Assembly: GCA_900169235.1 (NCBI GenBank) | Contig: FWCC01000472.1 | Coordinates: 38,205 to 102,204, forward strand | DNA: 64,000 nt | DNA from: Zarea fungicola | Lineage: Eukaryota > Ascomycota > Sordariomycetes > Hypocreales > Cordycipitaceae | Direction: 5' to 3' | Part shown: positions 1-11,507 of the stretch, one piece after another | Layout: each line of letters begins with the position of its first letter | Numbering within the stretch: position 1 is the first letter of the stretch | The notes under the pieces: generated by a model | Told to the model about the DNA's origin: nothing | Database searches by the model: none | Seen by the model: only the letters and a program-made list of their open reading frames with translations | Program-made: the position numbers and the translations under genes

Positions 1-3000
1 TCGGCTACGGGACGATTGCAAGCTGTTACACTCCCGCCCTTTTTGAAGGGCCTTCAGAGGATGGTGTAGGTCCTGACAAAGGGATACAGCGACTAGGTGA
101 AACTTGAATAATCTGGCCATAGCGGTTGATTCTTCTCCTTCAATTTAGCTTTCCCTTTCCGATGCTCTGTCCGTTTAACCCAGCATCAGATTGTCCCAAC
201 CAAGCAAGCATGGATTTGAAGTAAGGCGCCGGGCGCAGCTTTGTGGCGTAATCACGCTGCATATTAACCAAGATAAATTACTAATTAATTAAAGCAAGAG
301 GTGGATTTCTTCTTTTGATGCAGAACTATAACGGGGTTTATTGAAATCCTTTCCGACGCTTTGGTGGGTGTGGCGTTTTCTTCATACAGCACTTCTTCAA
401 TAGCCCATGCAGGAGGAGAGAGAAGACAACAGCAGCCTCCAATTGGCTAGCAGTACGGAGTAAAGGTCCCCTCTTCGGGCTACAGCCCGGGGCCCCGGAA
501 ACGGGCCGGGACAAACTTGTCACAACTCCCCTTCCCATTCTGAATGTGACAGCAGCAGAAGGCCTGCTGTCACAATGAAAATTTTCAGCCCCAAAAGGGT
601 AGAGGGTTGGTGATCCCTTCTTAAAGAGAGAATCCTTGCAAAAAAGGAAAAAAAACCCTCTTTCTGGAGGGGGCGGTCTTTGCGGAGAAGGGCAAATGGA
701 CCAAATACCCGCATTCCTGTCACCGAAGGAGCTAAAAGCTGAACATGGGAAGCTAGTCCACCCAACTTACCGGGCTCTTTTCAAGGGTCTGAGTCGTGGC
801 AGTCTGATGTGTGATATTTCTTCTACATGCGGAAATCGGTACGGAGAAGAGCAAGAATAGAACATGGGCACCTGTGCAATGCGGCCCAACTTCCGACGAA
901 ATGCAGATGATTTTGGGCAGCTGAAAAGCCTGGTTAATGTTATGCAAGGACAGAAAGACGGAAAACAAAGAGCAAGCGGCTAACACTCAGAGCAATGCAG
1001 TGGAATCGGTATGTATAAAGAGTGCATGCATATGCATCATGCATGTAGTCCACTGAGATGGTTACTCTACTATACCGGTACAGTAACTACACCAAGTGAC
1101 GAGCCGGTCAAGGCGTCATGCCCAGACAAAAAACGAGTGAACTGCAGAAAACGGCTGTTAGGACAGCCGTAGTTCCGCGGGCTTGAATGGGTCCGTCACC
1201 CTTGAAGGTTGGTGGCGCAAAAATGTCAGATTGCGTTCTGCAAGGTGACGGGGTTTCCCGAATATTTTCTCCAACTATTGGTTTTTTATGGAATAATAGA
1301 CGGGTAATGATTCTCCGTAATTCTGAGTTTGCGAAAGATGAAAAATGGATTCATCTCGAGATCTTGCAGATGATGAAGATGATAAGTGACTGTTCGGTCA
1401 TTGAAGAAAAGGGGAAGCAACCTGGAAAGGATTGGGCTTCAGACTACAATTAACCATGCAGTGCACTGTACAAGCATAAAACCGGATCTCTACCGAAAGA
1501 CCGGCGGATACAGAACATCCGTACATGATACGATTTTGATTCGTCAACACAGACACGAGCCCGTATCACACATTAATCGACACACATAGAGTGTGTCAAT
1601 GTGTCTTCGTTTCGCAAATTTCAATAAAGGTGATTCAGGGAACCACAATTCTGTATTCTGCACGGATTTACAGCAACCCTGCACTCCCCTTGTTTTTATT
1701 AATGAGGACTCCTCCTTGCTGGGGATTGGCCCCATAGATAGGGATCCTCTCTCTTCCCGTGGCGTTTCCCGGGTGCCTGGTGCCTGGGGGTTAAGAGGCT
1801 CTGAAAAGTGGAATATGTTTCTTCAGAGAAAAGCCGGATGCGCGCGGGCCTTCGAAATCAACTACCCCCTGCAATGTTGACAAGCCACTGTCTGGAGAAT
1901 GTGACTGAAAAAACAAACAAGTTTTGGCATACGCAGAGTGCAACACTGAAGAAACGTCCGTGCCAAAGAAAACTGTGGTCTGTGTGAGAATGTCGACAAC
2001 GATGGCGCAGGGCACACCATGAGTGACAGTGACAGACGAAACAGGTAGTCATAAGCCGTCTCGAATCTTTCCAACAGGGGTGGAGAAGAGCAGAGGAAGA
2101 GCGACTCGTGCTCTTTGTGTTGGTCATCCATAGTATGAATGGCACCCAGGATGACACATGATGACATGCGTTTTTTCGGCAAATACAGAGACCGTAAAGT
2201 AAGGCACAGAAATGGTGAGTTTTGTGGTGGACCTTTTCGTCCGGTTCTCTTGAAGATGGCAGGGATTTCTCTAGTCTGACGACGATCATCCGTCCACGGC
2301 AGATACGGTAAGGCAAGGTAAGATTAAAAAAGGCAAATACAGACACCAGGAACCAGCCCATTGGCTTGCGGCGCAGCTAATCCTAAAACAGGGCGCACCA
2401 ACATATTTTGTACATGAAAAAATCAACGGCATTTGTTAGAGGATGATCATTTACATGGGCATGTTGCGCCGCCCCCTGGCGTGACCTGGCGCTCTCCAAC
2501 TCGACGAAAAGCACGCCCGGTTACGGCCGCTCGGAAGGGCGGGAGAGCCGGGGGTAACGCGTGTTGCTGTCGAAAATGGAAACTGAACGACTGGCTGAAG
2601 GAATGAATGGCCGAATAACGCTCTCGACCAATTCTTACAGGACCAGTTTACAGTAGCCGATGCTGCCGGGCCCAAGTCCCATGCAGACTTTTTTCTTCTG
2701 TTGTAATAAGCGAGGGGTCATGATTGCGCCGCACCCGTGCGCTTTTGCGTACTTTGATTTTCTGTTATTAACCAATTGACAGTTTATGACAGGTTCGGTC
2801 TCTTTACGAAAAACTTCAACCCCATGTAGATTAAAACTGGGCAGCCAAAGCGGGCGTTCCTTGTCAACGGGCTTAATACAACGGTGAAGAAAAAAAAAGT
2901 CGTCACCTTTTTTCTTTCTTTTTCTTCTCCTTATGCTGATTCAGCATGGGTAAGTTATTAATGGCAAGGGGAAACGGCGTTGGAAAATGTGACAGAGGCA

Positions 3001-5854
3001 GGGATTACAACGGGAAATCCCAACAGCGGGGAACTCGGAAAGCAGGGTTGCAGGGCTGCAGCGTAGCCTTTCAGGCTGATGAAAGGCACAAGGGGTTTAG
3101 TCTCCCACCGTTTTACCAGGTAACCTTGACTAGTGAATATCCCACATTTAGTTGCCTGTGCGTCATTGCTGCCGTAACAGGGACTGTTTTGAAAAAGGCT
3201 TGGTTACCTGTCGGACTTTATGCCGCCAACAAAACGGCAGAGTGCAAGGAAAGACAGTGGGAAATAGACCTGAAACCTCATTAATAAGTTTAAAGTGAGA
3301 AACTTGCAGTCACTTTCTTTTCTGGAGGCGAGGTAGTGCGCGGTTGCAGGCGTCCCGGCGTGGGAGTGGCGTGCCATCGCTGCTTGATTGGATGTAATCG
3401 TTTCCAGACAAGATCGGCAATACCGTCAAAGGCTGAAAAATGAGAATTCATGCCATTGATTAATATCAAGAGCACCCAACGGAAAACTCTAACCAGTTAT
3501 AGCTTGTGTGGACACACTGTTGTCAGCTACCGCTTACCGCGGCAGTAAAGTAAAAGACTGAAAAGTGACATGGGAACAATAGCAACTAAATAGATATGAT
3601 GCAGAATAACAAGGATTTCACATGTTTTTTGTTTATATGCAGCCAAATATATGATTTCTTGTCCGAAGCCGCATTTCGATCTCAATGTCGAATTCATGCT
3701 GAGCCAACCTCCTCCTCCTCCTCATGCCAACTCTTCCCGGCTTGTACTACCTCAAGCGTCTGGTTTCATTAAAGCTGCTCTTGCAGGAGATTTGTGTGTA
3801 TAGAGCTGAGCTCAATTTTGACCAAGAACTACGTACTTGCCTCCAGCCAATGAGAGAGCTTGTCCAGTAACTTCAGCTATCAGGGTAGATGGGCTATTGT
3901 GTGGAGACTGACGACGGAGTGTCCGTCCGTAAAATGCAGGGTAGTCGTAGTCATACCTTTGTATACAAGTTTTATCCTGTCCTTGTGCTGTGATGGGATT
4001 CATCCTCACCCAACGTAACTGAGTGTTTGAGAGATCATTGCCAACAATGGTGAATGCGTTGTTTCCAGAGAGGACCATCTGGGGAACGAACAAGCAAGAG
4101 CTCCATCTTAGTTCAAGAACAGAGCGAGGCTCACTTTCAAGCTGGGGAAGATTGTATAAAATATATGCGTATTTTACCTAGTAGTTGTGGCATTAACTAG
4201 TCCATTCATTCATGTAAGACGACCATGATTTTCGCTTCGTCTAATCAGTTTATGATATGTTGCCCCACAAGGCCATGTTATGTTTTGCAGTTGATGAGGA
4301 CGTATCACTGGTATCGACCGTCTTCATACTTAATGCTACCAGATCACTACCCTGTATCGAGAGTCTGAGTGTAACAACTGTCTATTACTGCTACGCCAAC
4401 TAGCAAAAGATTGGNNAACTATAGCTTATAACTTGTAACTTGTAACTTCGTTACACTGAGCCTCATATTTAGTGTCGATTAACCGTCATGTTGTTCCGCC
4501 GTCTGCTGAGCCGGATGGCAATTTCATACTCCAAGTGGAAGTCCCGTTTTGTCATGAAGTCTGGCCACAACTTGAACGCTGCAATGCGACTATTATTATT
4601 ACGAATGGTGCTCTGCGATTAAGAAACCACCATGAGATGGAAGTTTTTTTTAGTAGCTACTGCTTGTCTTCTCGTAAGTTGTTACTCATAGAGTATTGCT
4701 CAACCCTTTCTCAATGAACTGCTTTCCCTTTCAATCTCGCCACTAATGTAGAGTCGCAAGTCGCTTTTCCTTTCAAATAAAACCAAGTTATAAAAAGACG
4801 AAATGACAAAAAAACTTCTTTTCTCCATGTTTCCGTGCGAAAAAAAAAGAGTGATTTTTATATGCGTATTTAGGCTCTGGGCTGCTTGTCGGCAGTTCAC
4901 TTGCTCGGCAACCAGTGTCCGGCGGGAGGAGTTTGATGAGAAATTCTCCATTCAAACTCACAACAAGTGCAGTGCTACTGCCAATGGCCTATTAACTATT
5001 CTGAATTATTTTACCCATGATGACTCATTCTGCTTTATCCGGAACGCCGGCTACTGCACAGACGACACAGCCAATAGAAGATGAATTTATTCCAAGCACA
5101 TGGAGCTGTCTTACATGTATCCGGCTGTACTGTTGCTTAAAAAGTAATATTTATATACGTGTTCATAAAAAATCGAGCGGGCAACATCTGGGAATAACCC
5201 GCAAGATAAGCAATAACTACCATGACTCGGCGGGGGCAACCAGCTGGACTTCGGCTGTCACGGAACCTGACAGGTGTAAACCCATCATGCCTCAGTTTGA
5301 TAATGCTGCTCCTCATAGATCTCCGGAAAAACCAGCAGAATTGTCATGGCCGTTGGTGTTATCACAACAATGCCATTGGCCACTGTTTCGAGGGGACAAA
5401 CGACTCGCGGAACCACAGTTTTGGGCTGTCGGAAAGCCAGCTTATTGGTGGTGAGGGAATGCGGGGAAGGTACATGGTTGCGGCTCTCTTTGTAGGGAGA
5501 TTGGATAAAATCGAACGGCATGCAAAGTATTGCCCAAATATGTACGAACATGATTAATTCCACAAAGGCGTTGGGGTCCAAAAGCCCACATTATACCGCA
5601 CCGGAACGGCGCCGAAAAGCATGCTTCAAGGTTCCGTGGAAATCGGGTTCCGAGGGCTGTTGGGCCAGAGTTACTAGTTTACCCCTCCAGACTCCAAGCG
5701 GGCTGCCGCGGGGTCCTTTTTTGTCCTTCATCTCAGCCTCGCATGCACCTTGATGCAACATATAAAGCAGCTGCAGAAACTCACGTCACCACTCTGCATG
5801 TCCAGTTGACAATAACCGGATTTCATCTCAGAAGCCGTAGCTAGACGATTCAGC
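1..5854. other. Gene-poor left flank, no supportable gene
   Basis: No reading frame here has a recognisable domain, a convincing start context or splice-linked partners. The open frames are short, low in information and overlap on both strands. A 93-codon minus-strand frame at 3812-4093 has ordinary amino-acid composition and may be a relic exon, but I cannot link it to anything. Two unknown bases (NN) lie at 4415-4416. A short direct repeat of ACTTGTA follows at about 4428-4450. A TATAAAG box at about 5761 belongs to the amine oxidase downstream. Confidence 0.6.
5759..5768 (+). promoter_or_regulatory. TATA box of the amine oxidase gene
   Basis: The string ATATAAAG lies about 90 nt upstream of the ATG at 5855, a usual TATA-to-start distance for a filamentous fungus with a short leader. 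Position and motif are the only evidence. Confidence 0.45.
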
Positions 5855-8153
5855 ATGACTAGCTTCCCGCATCCTCTCTCGGCACTGTCCGCCGACGAGG
5901 CTCGCCAGGCCCGCGACATTGTGCTCAAGCTACACCCTTCAACCGTGCTCGATTTCCGCGTCATCTATCTTCTCGAGCCTCCCAAGGCCGACGTAATCCC
6001 ATTCCTCGAGGCCGAGCACGCCGGCACCATCACAGCTGACACGCCGCGCCCGCCACGCCTCGCCCAGCTCAAGTACGATGTCATTGGTGGCGATGCCCCA
6101 ACTCAGTATCACGAGTCTGTCGTCGACCTCGTCGCCGGCACGAGAATAGCGCACGAAGTTATTGACAGCAAATACCATGCTAGCCTGGGAATGTATGTGT
6201 TTCCACCTGCCCCTCTTCTGCCATGTCGTCGAAAGCCACCACAGTACTGACCAAACACCACAGCTTCGAGTTTGACAAGGTCGTCGCCTGCGTCCAAAAC
6301 TCTCCCATTTTCAAGGAGAAGCTCAAGTCCATCACGCTCCCCGAAGGCTTCCAACTCGTCATTGAGCCGTGGCCGTATGGCGGGCCCGACGACAGCGACG
6401 GCCAGTCGCGCCTCTTCCAGGCCCTCTGCTTCGGTCAGGACACCCGCAATGGTAACCCGGATTCCAACTTTTATGCCTACCCCTTGCCTTTTATCCCCAT
6501 TGTCGACGGCAGGACCATGGAGCTCATCCGCATCGACCAACCTGCGACTGGCAGCCAAGATGACCCCCTGGTCGGCATCACCAACAAAGTCGGCGTGCTG
6601 GACCACTGTCGCCCCGCAGAGTATGTACCGGAGCTTCTTCCCGGCGGCACGCGCAAGGACGTCAAGCCCCTCACCGCTGTGCAGCCTGAAGGACCAAGCT
6701 TTGCGATTTCGGATTCGAACCTTGTAGAGTGGCAAAAGTGGCGTTTCCGTGTCACGTTTAACCCCCGCGAGGGTGCCGTCCTGCATGATATCCGCTACGA
6801 CGGCCGCAGTGTCGTTTACAGACTCAGCATGAGTGACATGGTGAGCCTCTCGCTCAACTGGGACCCTTGAATACCTATACTAACCCATTGTGCAGACTGT
6901 ACCATATGCTGATCCCCGCCCACCTTTCCACCGCAAGCAAGCCTTTGATTTTGGTGACGGCGGTCTTGGCAACTGTGTCAACAACCTCACTCTCGGCTGT
7001 GACTGTCTCGGCGTCATCAAAGTAACACTTTCCTCCCTTCATGACTACTACTCGCCGCTTGCTAATACTTGTTAGTATTTTGATGGTCTCCTTACTAACC
7101 CCGACGGCACTCCTGAGCCCACTAAAAACGTCATCTGCCTCCACGAGCAGGACAACGGCATCAACTGGAAGCACACAAACTGGCGCACCGGCCGGGCCGT
7201 GGTTACCCGCCGCCGCGAGCTCGTCATCCAGTACATCCTCACCCTTGCCAACTACGAATACGTCTTTGCCTTTAAGCTCGACCAGGCCGCCGGCATCACC
7301 CTCGAAGCCCGCGCCACCGGCATCGTCTCCGTCGTCAACATTGACGAGGGCAAGACGGCGCCCTGGGGCAACGTCGTCAACCCGGGCACGCTTGCCCAGA
7401 ACCATCAGCACATTTTCTGCCTGCGCGTCGACCCGGCCATTGACGGATACGGCGGCAACGCCCTCGTGCAGGAGGAGAGCCTGCCCGTCGCGGTGGATCC
7501 CAAGACGAACCCCAACGGCAACTACTACCACGTGCAGTCGACGGTAATTAAGGAGTCGACCGGCCTGAACCTGGACCCCTTCAACAACCGCGTCTTCAAG
7601 ATTCAGAACAGGACCAAGAAGAACCCCGTGAGCGGGAAGCCTGTGGGCTACAAGATTGCCGGCCCGCCGACGCAGCTGCTCCTCGCCGCCCCCGGCACCA
7701 TTCAGTCGAACCGTGCCGCGTTTGCCCGACACCATCTATGGGTCACGAAATACAAGGACGACGAGCTGTATGCCGGCGGACGCCACACGCTGCAGAGCCG
7801 AAACGAGGTCGGCGGCGTGGGCGATGCGGTTGCGCGCAAGGACAATGTCGAGGATGAGGACATTGTGCTGTGGAGTGTGTTTGGTTTGACACACAACCCT
7901 CGCGTGGAAGACTGGCCCGTGATGTGAGTTTTCTCCTTCTTACTCTTCCATCTCTAACATGGATTCAAATATCCGTTGAAGAATCCTCTTGCTAATCCGT
8001 GTTCATAGGCCCGTGGAAATGATTCAAGTGCACATTACACCATCCGACTTCTTCACCGGAAACCCGGCGCTGGACGTCCCGTCCAACACAGATAGCGGAT
8101 CAAAACTGACAGAGGGGAGTTGCTGCAATACCAATGGTGCAAACGGCCAGTAA
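5855..8153 (+). CDS. Copper (TPQ) amine oxidase
   Basis: Predicted primary-amine oxidase of 677 aa, usual for the family. Five exons: 5855-6192, 6264-6840, 6896-7021, 7076-7923, 8009-8153; all phases close. It would oxidise primary amines (phenylethylamine, tyramine or similar) to aldehyde, NH3 and H2O2. The cofactor tyrosine is Tyr407 in the N-Y-E-Y motif. The catalytic base is Asp323 in AFDFGDGGLG. Copper ligands are His457 and His459 (HQH) and His620 (THNPRVEDWPVM). The C-terminus ends NGQ, so there is no PTS1 peroxisomal signal, and no signal peptide is visible; a cytosolic location is inferred. It converges on the Zn2Cys6 regulator, with the two stop codons 218 bp apart. Substrate preference cannot be read from sequence, but the CYP504-type P450 nearby favours aromatic amines. 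Confidence 0.95.
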
Positions 8154-8371
8154 TTATCAAAATAAATATAGATGAATTAACTTACGAAATATAAAAATTA
8201 AATACAAGAATGAAATATCAATGTAATAAGAATGAACAAGAACTCCCTTTTGTTTATAATCTCACAGACAGCATAAGAGCACGCTGTCACTTGAACACCC
8301 AAAGCAATGGATTTCGCAGTTATACATGAAAAGGATTACTTGACAAGTTCATCAGAAAAACGCCACGCTAA

Positions 8372-10970
8372 CTACATAAGTCCCTGCAGGAACAGTCGTG
8401 AAATATCCCCACCGTCGCCATCATGGTGCTGCTCCAGGCCGCCGTACACACCCTCGTCGAAGCCGCCGCCGCCGCTAAACATGGCTTCATCCCCCAGCGC
8501 GTCAAACAGGTTGAGGATATCCGGATTCATGCCAGGCAGCATCTCAATGTCGCTGCCCCCCGCGCCCACTCCGGATGCTGCGCCGTGTAACCCGCCCGCA
8601 GCCTGTCTCGTATTATAGTCCCATATCCCGCCGCTCGCGGCCACAGCACCACCACCACCAGCAGGCGCAGCAGCCAGGCCCGAGCGCCAGCCGTTGTTGT
8701 TATTGTGATGCCCGGCTGCGCCAGGATCCGCCTTGGTCGTCGTCGTAGTCGCATCCTGTTTCTGTCCGCCATTGCCGGCGGTGGCACCACCACCACCCAC
8801 GATACCCAGGCTCTTCAACTTGGGCAGCAAGCCCCGAATGCTCTTCCACAACCTCTTGCTCGCGATGCTATGCCGACTAAACTTCTTCACGAGCCCGGCC
8901 GCGTCCAGAAAGCTCTGCCCACAGGATGCGGCAAACATGTGCGGCGCATGGCACATGGCCAGGGACAAGACCGCAAACGCGCTGGCCAGAAAGTAGTTGA
9001 AGGCGTTCTGCTGCCGCGAGTAAATGTCCGACGTGGCGTTGAGGTGCACGAGCACCTGCACCGTGTCCTGGGCGAGCTCGACGGCGATGCGCGCCCGCTG
9101 GTGGTCCGCGGCGATGGTGGTGGCGCTGAGGAGCTGGTGCTGGTAGATGGAGATGCGGGTGAGGTTGCCGCGGAGGTAGAGGAGGGCGCGCAGGCGGTGC
9201 AGCACCCGCGGCTGGGAGCGCGTCGAGTACAGGGCGCGCGGGTGCCGCATCTGGAGGTGCGGCGGGATGGAGTCGAGCCACTCCTGCGCCGAGGCGTCGA
9301 GGCGGTAGGCGAGCTCGTGCGGGATGGACGGGTTGGCGGACCCGAAGGGGGGGATGGCCTCCCAGAGCTTGGAGCACAGCTGGGCGTAGCCAACCATGCA
9401 TTTGAGGTATGGCGAGTCAAGTTCCTAAGAGGTAGGTAAGCTTTTGCTTCTATGCATGACAACGAGGGTGATGGCGGTGAAAGAAAGTTGGAGGAAGGGA
9501 AGAGGGGACGCACAATTTCGAGCAATGTTGGATCAATATCGCCATCTACCAAGGCAAAGGAAAGACTGGTGCCGAAGCTCCAGCGACGATCAAGGATATA
9601 GCAGCAACAGAAGACGCGAAGTGCCTTTTGCCGCAACGCTGCATCCGTAAAATTGTCATACAAACTCTTTTTGCGATGAAGGCCCATTTCCAGAGCCTCG
9701 CGTGCTGCGACACCAATGGTTCGCCAGGCCAGCAGTTCATCATCGCTGTGAAAGTAGTAAATGCTCTACCATGAGAGATTAGTCAATACCCAAAAAATGA
9801 GATTGCACAACTACGTACCAGAGTGATGAGAAGTTGGATTCCCCTGAGTGACACCTCGGTCTGGGATACTCGGACCGTGTGCTGCGTTACAGATGAGGCA
9901 ATGGCAGCACATAGGTTGTTCTTTCCGTGTGCTTCAATCGCAATTCCAATCGCCACTGTGATCTTGGCTAAATCAATGTCTATGCTTGACAATACCCGCT
10001 TTGCGCCGTCACCATCGCTGCTTGCTGTTTCCTCGTCTTGGAGAAGCTCTGGTTGCCGGATAATGCCCAAGATTTCCTCTGATCGAGATGCCAGCTCCAT
10101 GACATCGATATAGGGATACACAGACTCAACCTCCTCTTCAAACACGCCCATGAGTCGCGCCGCCTCAACCGCGGTACACTGTGCCCAAAACTCCTCGTCA
10201 GTGGAGATGGCAGATGCATCGTTGGGCGGTGCCTCTGGCGAAGCGGGGCCACTCCCTGAAGGCGAGGACGGCGAGTCTGGCACGCCCATACGCGTGAGGG
10301 AGCGCTCTGCAATCATGAGGCCAAACGCGGGACGAGTTGGCCCGACGAATTGCGCGTGCTTGGGAACAGCAGCGGCATCCTTTGATGTGTTGGAAGGGGA
10401 GCGTGTCGAGACATGGTCCACCACACTCGACGAAACCGCGAGCCTGGCCGGCGGCGAGCGTATTTGCTTCAGCTCATGGACGGCCTGCGAGAGGTTGGCA
10501 AGTTCATGGCGAACATGTGCCAGTTCCTCACTGAGCGACTGGATCTGTGGTCTGCGCGCCCGGGCAGTTAGCATTCAATCACAATGTATCGACCAACATG
10601 CGCTAGGAATCGTACACCTCCTCACGTTTCTTCTCAACCTTGGGTGAGTTTACAGCGAAGATACATAAAAGGTTGCGCGTGTTGCAGCGCTCGCAGCTGG
10701 TTCCGTCTGATATGGGCACACATTTCAATTTTCTCCTCTTGCATTCGTTGCTATCAGTCAAGGCAGGCACGTATTAGTATAGAGGATGGATCATGCATAG
10801 AGCTCCCATAGCAATGTGTGCAGGTAGCCTTACCATGCAAGGGATGTATATTTGCCACGTTTCCCTCGTGGAGCCGACTCCGTCGTCTCTTCAGGTGCGG
10901 CACGCTTCGGTGGTGGTGAATTCTCCGTCTCCCGACTTGGGCTGCGTACTGGTGATGGGTCCTTTGGCAT
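8372..10970 (-). CDS. Zn2Cys6 transcription factor with fungal-specific domain
   Basis: Likely nuclear regulator of 769 aa. Minus-strand exons: 10970-10834, 10750-10616, 10551-9819, 9765-9514, 9424-8372. The Zn2Cys6 cluster is split by intron 1: a Cys codon spans the first junction and is followed by NECKRRKLKC and SCERCNTRNLLC. A basic linker and a leucine-rich coiled coil (SLSEELAHVRHEL) follow. The middle region has the fungal-specific domain signature, including ALRVFCCCYILDRRWSFG and FALVDGDIDP. The C-terminus is rich in Gly, Ala and Asn, as in many activation regions. The start (MPKDPSP) lies 537 bp from the divergent CYP504-type gene, suggesting it controls that gene, itself and perhaps the amine oxidase. 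The end of exon 2 (GTACGA donor) is the least certain boundary; a nearby GTTGAG donor breaks frame. Confidence 0.9.
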
Positions 10971-11507
10971 GGTGTGGGCTTGTGGCTAGACATTCATGCT
11001 GCTGCCAATTTAAAAATAAGTAAAAAAAGGAAATAACACTGCTAAATGTCCTTTTCCGTTTACACGGCGATGGATTCCGAGCGTGGCTCTGCCTCGCAGT
11101 ATTTCCGCAGCCGCCAAAGAGGTGTAGATGCTGTGAGACAAGGAGAGTGGCACATCTGCGGCGAGTTGCGGAAGGTTTTTCCGAGGCTTCCGCTGGCTTT
11201 GTCCATGCTGCATTTGTGTGGCAAAACGAGACTAGCATCTGCTGTCCATCCCCACACAACGGATCGTGCTTGGGCTTGATTACATTCGGTTTTAACCCAT
11301 TCCTGGACTGTGATGGAACAGAGCCCGCAAACTGGCGGAGAATGGCGGCTTTGCCGTGCCCAATGATCCGCGTATGATGCTAATCCCGGAACAGGAGGAG
11401 CACGCGGCAGCATTGTCTATATCTTCAACAGCCCCTCTTGCGTTCATGTATTTTTTCACGACAAGAAACGCTCTACGCCAGCATTCTCGGCCGCCCATAT
11501 TCAGACC
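10971..11507. promoter_or_regulatory. Divergent promoter between regulator and CYP504-type P450
   Basis: These 537 bp separate the start codons of the Zn2Cys6 gene (minus) and the P450 (plus). No coding frame here is credible. A Zn2Cys6 activator would be expected to bind paired CGG triplets; CGG/CCG triplets occur in the interval (for example about 11111, 11158 and 11336), but I cannot assign a specific inverted or everted site by eye. A weak TATA-like CTATATC lies about 90 bp before the P450 ATG. Confidence 0.5.

Noticed and set aside
1858..2361. 167-codon minus-strand frame
   Set aside because: Cys/His/Ser-rich translation without domain, with another open frame overlapping on the same strand.
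3812..4093. 93-codon minus-strand frame, possible relic exon
   Set aside because: Composition is plausible but there is no domain, start context or splice-linked partner.
5017..5454. 145-codon plus-strand frame left of the amine oxidase
   Set aside because: No domain, overlapped by a second frame on the same strand and one on the other.
6109..7735. Long minus-strand frames (225 and 286 codons) over the amine oxidase gene
   Set aside because: Antisense shadows of GC-rich exons; the plus-strand protein has all catalytic residues.
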